DNA of 64,000 nt from Isoetes taiwanensis (Eukaryota > Streptophyta > Lycopodiopsida > Isoetales > Isoetaceae). The stretch is from NCBI GenBank assembly GCA_021234155.1, contig JAJEKV010000098.1:2568592-2632591 (forward strand), in the 5' to 3' direction. The translations under genes and the position numbers were made by a program. Positions 58,827 to 64,000 of this stretch are shown piece by piece; the first letter of the stretch is position 1; every line of letters starts with the position of its first letter. Under the pieces are notes generated by a model that was not told the DNA's origin, did no database searches, and saw only the letters and a program-made list of their open reading frames with translations.

Positions 58827-59554
58827 TATCTATACAAAGCCATCAAATAAAAAACGTACAAATTTGAAAATATTATTCATTGTTGTCATCTTGTATTTAC
58901 ATAAGCTGATAACAACATGGAAGAGTCCATCAGATTACTTATGGCGTTTCCAACATGTATAATGTGCTACAAATTCAGCCATCGTCAGAAGTTCTGTCTC
59001 GGGAAGTTATGAAATCTTGCAAGAAGATGTGGGCTAGTGATAGAGATGAACTTATGCAGCCAAGAATCGTGTTTACCATGACCAATCAAGAAACAAATAC
59101 AATTACCTCAGAATCTCATAGTTCTGAAAGCCAATTAGAACTCCGAGCCACCAAAAACAGCCCTTCTCCAGAGCAACATGACAACCAACTTTTTGTTAAT
59201 CGGAAGCTTCAATACCTATCTGCAAGATGAAATACCATAGCATAAATGTCACTCAGATGTATATGTGGCTTGTAACAACTTAAAACTTGCAATACAGAGG
59301 CCATGTTCACGAATCAAAGGGGTATAAAAATTAACCAAAGCCACTCCTGTGGTCTTTCAGCGTCCGTGGCATGCATGCCGAGATGATGGATCGGGTCCCA
59401 AATTCCCCGCTCAAAAAAAAAAAAAAAAAAAAAATGTTTGTAAATTTCTGGAAGAACGGTAATATTTCCCGGCCGTTAAAACATCAACAATCTTAGGAAA
59501 TCACACAAAAATAAATTTCAAAAAACTTTTCCACCAGACCAAAAATTTCCAAAT
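58827..59554. other. Gene-poor; poly(A) tail of a retroposon
   Basis: A + frame of 91 codons at 58955-59230 (Ser/Glu/Gln-rich, starting MYNVLQIQPSSEV) has no recognisable similarity. A run of 22 A at 59413-59434 follows CAAATTCCCCGCTC and probably marks a retroposed sequence whose body cannot be identified; the palindrome GGCATGCATGCC lies 50 bases upstream. Confidence 0.4.
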
Positions 59555-59967
59555 TAACAAGATTGATTTTCAGGCTTTATATCTCTGTAGAAAACATAGC
59601 CGCTATGGCAGTGTTGCAAAGCATCAATGAGCTGCTAAAAATATTTCCTTGCCTCATCTTCTGGAAGCATTGTCTTTTCCACTATTTTGTTAAATAGCTC
59701 ACCTCCGGTGATATACTCCATAACTAAGTAGATTTTGGTCGGGACCTCATGGAGATGGACTACGTTAGGATGCTTGTGCTTAAGCACCTTGTCTTTGTCT
59801 AGAACTTTCACTGGCACATGCTCCCCTGTTTCTATGCTTCCGGCGAATCTAACCTTTGTAAATGTGCCTGTTCCTAACAAAGGGCTTAGCTCATACTTTC
59901 TTACTTGCGTATGCACATACATCTCAAAGTAAAAACTTCCCTTGAAATGCTCAAACCCACAGATCAT
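59555..59967 (-). pseudogene. CIPK (SnRK3) kinase N-terminal pseudogene
   Basis: The minus-strand frame begins RKYELSPLLGTGTFTKVRFA, then TGEHVPVKVLDKDKVLKHK, HPNVVHLHEV, YLVMEYITGGELFNKI and EDEARKYF, which is the N-lobe of a CBL-interacting protein kinase. A block of about 20 residues between LKHK and HPNVV, with the alpha-C helix, is deleted. A TAG at about 59635 breaks the frame just before QLIDALQHCHS, and the catalytic loop that follows reads YRDIKPEN instead of HRDLKPEN. The rest of the C-lobe and the NAF domain are missing. It lacks introns over the region seen. It is non-functional. Confidence 0.85.
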
Positions 59968-60813
59968 CTAACATAGACACTATCAGAAATCTCAGCAAGC
60001 TCAAAGCTAAAGTATCGAAGTCCTAACCCATTCTCACCAGCTCAAAGAAAGAGCAAAAATTCGAACTACAAACTAAAGTAAAGGCATTATAATCAGACCA
60101 CAAGATGAGATTTCAAGTCTAGGCTACATGAAAATATCAAGAGGACACAAGCAGCTTCTCTAGCTTCGGTTTTACATCTTTGGCTACAATAACTTGTGAT
60201 TTTTAAGCGCCAAGGCTTAACGACTTTTGCAAAACAAGTAAGTCGTTTGAGGCAACAAACACTGTTCTTTTTGCCAAAGGGAAAAATGCATTTTGCCATT
60301 GATACGACGCCTTTAGACCTCCATCGATTCTGCTGCACACAAATATCAAAAGCGAGAGGCCGCCACAGCTTATACAGCAGAGCTGACCAGATAAATGTGA
60401 GGTATGCAGATCGAAGTTCGGGCTCAGGCTTTCCGAGTTAGAAATACACCACCAATACTTACCGCAGAAAATACGTCCCTTCCCTAAAGTCACGAATTAA
60501 GTATTTTTTTCAACCATTCTTCAAGATAGATCTAAATCTAACGGTGCAAGAAGAGGCCAGGTCAAATTTTTTTACACGTGGATAGGCTAGGCTTCAAGAT
60601 AATGTGTGATAGGCTAGGCTTCAAGATAATGTGACACTCAGGGTCAGGGTTGCATTAATAAGGGGGCCAATTTTACCCCTTAGGTACAAAATCCACGGAA
60701 TATGACAGTAATTGGATGAGTCTTCCGTCATTTTCTTCATTCATTCTTCTTCAGAATGACAAATAACCTCACAAAAATCTGTAGAATCCGGTCAAGGAGC
60801 TTACCTTAACGTA
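59968..60813. other. No gene seen
   Basis: Two small opposing frames at 60196-60441 and 60203-60493 lack similarity. A 29 bp phrase (GATAGGCTAGGCTTCAAGATAATGTG) is repeated in tandem at 60582-60633. Confidence 0.4.
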
Positions 60814-60815
60814 GT

Positions 60816-60893
60816 GCAATGGAAAGGGGTAAGGCATTGCCCGGATTCTGCAGGTCAGGGGGCTGGCAAGAATGCCTCACCCCTTTCCATTCC
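60816..60893. ncRNA. miRNA-like foldback candidate
   Basis: The left arm AATGGAAAGGGGTAAGGCAT (60818-60837) pairs with ATGCCTCACCCCTTTCCATT (60872-60891) with one A.C mismatch on the + strand, or one G.U wobble if transcribed from the minus strand. The loop is about 34 bases, partly paired (TTGCC/GGCAA). The near-perfect 20 bp stem with a short loop is the shape of a plant miRNA precursor, and the pyrimidine-rich 3' arm ending in CCATTCC is reminiscent of the miR482/2118 superfamily. It may equally be a small inverted repeat of a MITE. Confidence 0.35.
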
Positions 60894-61169
60894 ACATAAC
60901 GTCCGAATAGTCCTTTGGCCTAGGGGGGCGGAGCTTCTGCCAGCCAGGGGAGATTTTAGGGCGACTTCTGCTCTAATACGATGGCCGACAGCAAGGAGTA
61001 GTAAGTACATTGTTTCAAAAATTCATGCAATCCCGTCTTAGAATTGAGATCTACATGTAGAATTAATCATATTCTTTTTCAATTTCCATTGATCAGCGAC
61101 CCAGGTAGATCTGGAAAGCGGAGGTATGTATTTAGCCCGAAACTGAATGGTTTGACCATATCTTTACAG

Positions 61170-61251
61170 GTAAATCTGGTGGGAGGATATTATGATGCTG
61201 GAGACATTGTTAAGCTTGGCCTTCCCATGGCTTTCACCATAACAATGCTGA
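61170..61251 (+). pseudogene. GH9 endoglucanase exon fragment
   Basis: After a good splice acceptor (TCTTTACAG, ends 61169) the frame reads [19 protein letters not shown] then MAFTITML, the conserved N-terminal block of plant GH9 (KORRIGAN/CEL-type) cellulases. In the family a catalytic-region Asp pair lies in DAGD, which is intact. Downstream and upstream the frame is unrelated and no other GH9 exons are present. It is an orphan exon or relic. Confidence 0.75.
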
Positions 61252-61460
61252 AATTACATGACCTCAAGTATGATTTAGTGAGCAGAGTACTTGAACTTGG
61301 GAAAAAATCTAAGGTTTGTTTATTTCGGCAGGTTTCTTGGGCAACAATCGCTGCTCCACCGCCTTGCAACCATTTTGTGCCAGATTTCAGGGTAGATCTG
61401 ACGCCTCTAGAGATTCTTAAGCAGATTGAGCAGAGCCAAGCCATGTACACACTTCTGTAA

Positions 61461-61792
61461 AATAAAAGCGCTTCCTTGCCGATATTTTTCCCGAAGTAAC
61501 CGGTTTTCTCTCCCTTTTGATCCTATTTCACATAGAGCAGAGTCAAGCTCTGCTATGGCATCGCCCCAAATGTAAGCTCTGCTAGGCCATTGTAACCTCT
61601 CTTAGGTCCTTGGAGCTGTTCAGTTGCGGGCTCATAGATTGGAAGAGACGGGCACAGAAAGAGAGTAATCAGCGGCCCCGCTTTGCAGATGACGGATAGC
61701 AGAGAATAAAACTTGCAGAATATACTTGCAGAATATACCAGTAATTTCAACCAAACGTGTATTACATCTGCTTTTCAGATGTCGACTTAACA
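61461..61792. promoter_or_regulatory. 5' region of the kinase-pseudochitinase gene
   Basis: It contains a small hairpin AGCAGAG-TCAAG-CTCTGCT (about 61536-61555), whose right half recurs at about 61571. TGCTTTTCAG at 61769-61778 is a convincing intron acceptor just upstream of the first Met. The gene may therefore have an upstream non-coding or coding exon; in frame, the sequence is open only from 61745. Confidence 0.4.
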
Positions 61793-64000
61793 ATGGAATC
61801 AAGCCCTGAGTGGGACTTTGATGTCCTTGGTTTATGCTGCAGGATCAGAGAAGCAGTGGACCAGGAAGGTAAAATAAATGAGCAACAATGTCTTTTGGTA
61901 AAATTACTAGCAGATTGCATCCAGCGATACATGGAAATATGGATTACATTATGTGGTGAAGAAGTATGGTGGAATTTGAGGAAGGAGCTGTTTAGCGTTC
62001 TGGAGAACGCCCTGCAACTCATAATTCTATCTGGCCAAAAGAATTCTTCTGCTGACATAGCTCTTGCTGTTTTGGGTTTTAAAGGTGAGTTAAATGAGAT
62101 TATTGATGATGCAAGGGTATATGCCCAGATGATTAATCGCTTCATTTTGAATTTTCCGAATTCATTGCATAATGTTGAAGAACAACGAAATTATGTTGAA
62201 AACCTTAAAATCCAGGTAGTGTCGGACTGCAACAGTTTGCAATCTTCCATTGAAACTGCATATCAACAGGACAAGAAGACTCTAATACGAAATTGGAATA
62301 ATAGCCCAGTGTCTAGATCTGTATGGTCCAGCTTGGTGCCTATGTTGATAAGTGCAGAGCCTAAAATCAGCGACACTGATTTGTCTAGACAGGAAAAGGT
62401 GGGACAAGGTAGTTTTGGAACTGTTGAGACCGCACAGTGGCATAAACTGCCTGTAGCTGTGAAAAACTTTACTGATGTTCGTTATTTCCATGATGAATTA
62501 GCAGTTTATAAGAACCTGCTGCATGCTGATTCTCCCCATATTGTACGCATGTTAGGTTACTCTACAAGTAATTTACTTGTATTAGAGCTTATGAGTAAGG
62601 ATTTGAAAGAACATATTACAGGGCTAAAATCTCCACTTCCTCTAATTCAGTCACTTCACTTGATTCTCCAAATAGCCAAAGCATTGAGGCATTTACATAA
62701 CATGGATGTTGTTCACCGGGACCTTAAACCCGCTAATGTATTGCTCAAAACTAGAAAGGATGGAAGTCTACTTATCAAACTGACTGATTTTGGCATCTCT
62801 AAACACTCTTTTGGATTTGCAACATCCCATACATGCTTCCAGGGCACCATGATGTACATGGCACCAGAAATGCTGGCAGGATCAACAAAGTATTCAAGAA
62901 AAGTTGATGTTTACAGTTTTGGTTTGATTAGTCTTGAGATTCTTGCAGGGAAGGTACGTCAGAATAGAGAAGAAGAATTAACTCTACCCAAAGACATTCC
63001 TAAGATGCTAATAAGTCTGATAAACTCTTGCATGGAATTTAATGATGTCAAACGTCCCGGCTTTGACGAAATTTGTGATAGCTTGTGGCTTGTGAAAGAA
63101 GAAGTCTTGGCCAAAGTCAAAATAAGTGGACTACGAGGAATAAGGATTGAAAACTTTCCAAGTGCTTCTGCCATTCATCCTAATCAAGATAATGCAAAAT
63201 CACGAAGGCACATGTTTCTTCCGATCATATCTCCGTGTTCTACTTTGACAGGTAAGAGAGCTATTTATGCTTTGTCACACAACGCTATCTGTAAGGGACG
63301 GTACTCAGTAACAGATTTGCCTGTAGACATTTTGGTTGATATTATGTTTGTTGGTTCCGTGCGTCTTATAGCCTCTGGACAATTAAAAATAGAGGATCGT
63401 TGGAATACTCTATTGAATCCATATGAAAGCATTGCACATGAAAATCGCCATCCTGAAGATCTAGGTATATTTGGGCAATTCAAGAAGTTGCTAAAGGATC
63501 AAGGAAAAAAGTTCAATCTCTATCTTTATATAGGAGGCTGGGACAATTCAGAGTGCTTCTCTACTGCCTTTTCTACTGCAACAACTCGCACTATATTCGT
63601 CAATTCTGTAGTGGGACTCTTGAAAAGCTACCCAATCTTCAATGGCCTGGTTATTGACTGGAGCTATATCAGTGACAACGGGAAGAATTATGGTAAGGCT
63701 GGCAATGTTACCAGTGAAAAAGATGTTGATAACTTGGTTCTTACTCTTGAGGTACTTAGAAAAGAACTACCTGTTGGTAGTTTTATGATTGCGTTAACTT
63801 GCACATCATCTGCTGCGCAGGAATGGCCAATAGAAAAGGCAATTCATTTGCTAGATCAGATCCATGTGAACCTTCCTGTCATTAGCAGTAAAATTACATC
63901 TCATAGATCGGCCTTGTATGCTAGTTCTTCCTTTGAACAGCATAATACAGATGAAAGTGTGAAGATGTACATCTCCCATGGGGTACCGTCTTCCAAGATT
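61793..64000 (+). CDS. MLKL-like kinase fused to a GH18 pseudo-chitinase (partial, runs off the edge)
   Basis: 736 codons are open from the ATG at 61793 to the window edge. Residues 1 to about 190 are alpha-helical and Cys/Leu/Glu-rich, with INEQQCLLVKLLADCIQRY near 30-50; this resembles the N-terminal helical bundle of plant MLKL-type proteins (inferred). Residues about 195-460 form a complete kinase: G-loop GQGSFGTV 204-211, catalytic Lys224, HRDLKPAN 308-315 (an RD kinase), DFG 332-334, then MYMAPEM. Residues from 487 follow the GH18 fold: strand AIYAL, GIFGQFKKLLK, IGGW (580-583), then NGLVIDWSY (617-625) where active chitinases have DGxDxDWEY, so only one of four acids, D622, is left. 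VKMYISHGVPSSKI, the last residues, matches the block near the end of the barrel. No signal peptide or membrane helix is seen, so it is probably cytosolic. Predicted role: a kinase with a non-catalytic chitin- or glycan-binding or scaffold domain. An AG|GTAAG at the GH18 start (63251) could be an alternative donor, but the frame stays open. Confidence 0.85.
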   Translation, partial: MESSPEWDFDVLGLCCRIREAVDQEGKINEQQCLLVKLLADCIQRYMEIWITLCGEEVWWNLRKELFSVLENALQLIILSGQKNSSADIALAVLGFKGELNEIIDDARVYAQMINRFILNFPNSLHNVEEQRNYVENLKIQVVSDCNSLQSSIETAYQQDKKTLIRNWNNSPVSRSVWSSLVPMLISAEPKISDTDLSRQEKVGQGSFGTVETAQWHKLPVAVKNFTDVRYFHDELAVYKNLLHADSPHIVRMLGYSTSNLLVLELMSKDLKEHITGLKSPLPLIQSLHLILQIAKALRHLHNMDVVHRDLKPANVLLKTRKDGSLLIKLTDFGISKHSFGFATSHTCFQGTMMYMAPEMLAGSTKYSRKVDVYSFGLISLEILAGKVRQNREEELTLPKDIPKMLISLINSCMEFNDVKRPGFDEICDSLWLVKEEVLAKVKISGLRGIRIENFPSASAIHPNQDNAKSRRHMFLPIISPCSTLTGKRAIYALSHNAICKGRYSVTDLPVDILVDIMFVGSVRLIASGQLKIEDRWNTLLNPYESIAHENRHPEDLGIFGQFKKLLKDQGKKFNLYLYIGGWDNSECFSTAFSTATTRTIFVNSVVGLLKSYPIFNGLVIDWSYISDNGKNYGKAGNVTSEKDVDNLVLTLEVLRKELPVGSFMIALTCTSSAAQEWPIEKAIHLLDQIHVNLPVISSKITSHRSALYASSSFEQHNTDESVKMYISHGVPSSKI

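Noticed and set aside
58955-59230. A 91-codon + gene next to repeat B
   Set aside because: It has no recognisable family, no clear promoter or splice context, and a composition close to the surrounding non-coding DNA.

Overview
This window is nuclear DNA of a land plant with a large, repeat-loaded genome. Most of it is decayed retroelement and MITE sequence with long microsatellites. The few genes are plant types: a G-type lectin receptor kinase, a CIPK fragment, a GH9 endoglucanase fragment, and plant Ty3/Gypsy and L1-like elements. I lean towards a fern or another non-flowering vascular plant, but that is inference; the sequence does not name the species.

Layout. 1-16.8 kb has no recognisable gene. 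It holds a 0.6 kb direct repeat, a 6.2 kb interval bracketed by two 1.17 kb inverted arms (2662-3830 and 10033-11206), a MITE inside each arm, degenerate tandem repeats and a 240 bp GA tract. 16.9-19.25 kb is a decayed L1-type LINE on the + strand. 19.7-23 kb holds a 7-bp-period purine tract, a hairpin minisatellite and a MITE with 119 bp arms. 24.3-31.4 kb is a minus-strand LINE (ORF1, endonuclease, start of RT) split by a 3.4 kb non-autonomous LTR element. 31.4-37.5 kb holds a TIR element with a tRNA-derived SINE in it, a LINE 3' end with a local inversion, and another L1-type LINE carrying a MITE. 38-42.5 kb holds hairpin repeats, a possible small acidic-protein gene and an RT fragment. 42.9-45.4 kb is the only complete large gene, an intronless lectin receptor kinase (minus strand). 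47-53.7 kb holds captured host-gene scraps, a LINE end and a Ty3/Gypsy element whose domains are in the wrong order. 53.7-58.8 kb is a block between two near-identical 396 bp direct repeats; it holds a minisatellite and a DUF7869-like gene broken by a LINE insertion and a stop codon. 59.5-61.5 kb holds CIPK and GH9 remnants and a miRNA-like foldback.

The most interesting gene runs off the right edge (61793 to beyond 64000, + strand). It is open for 736 codons and joins an N-terminal helical region resembling the N-terminal bundle of plant MLKL-type proteins, a complete RD-type protein kinase, and a C-terminal GH18 chitinase-like fold whose catalytic DxxDxDxE signature has lost three of its four acids. 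This looks like an intracellular kinase with a pseudo-chitinase sensor or binding domain. I do not know of a described protein with this order of domains.

The genes do not form an operon-like unit. The two kinases with carbohydrate-related modules (lectin at 42.9-45.4 kb, pseudo-chitinase at 61.8-64 kb) sit about 16 kb apart and could both serve cell-surface or immune sensing, but nothing in the sequence links them directly.
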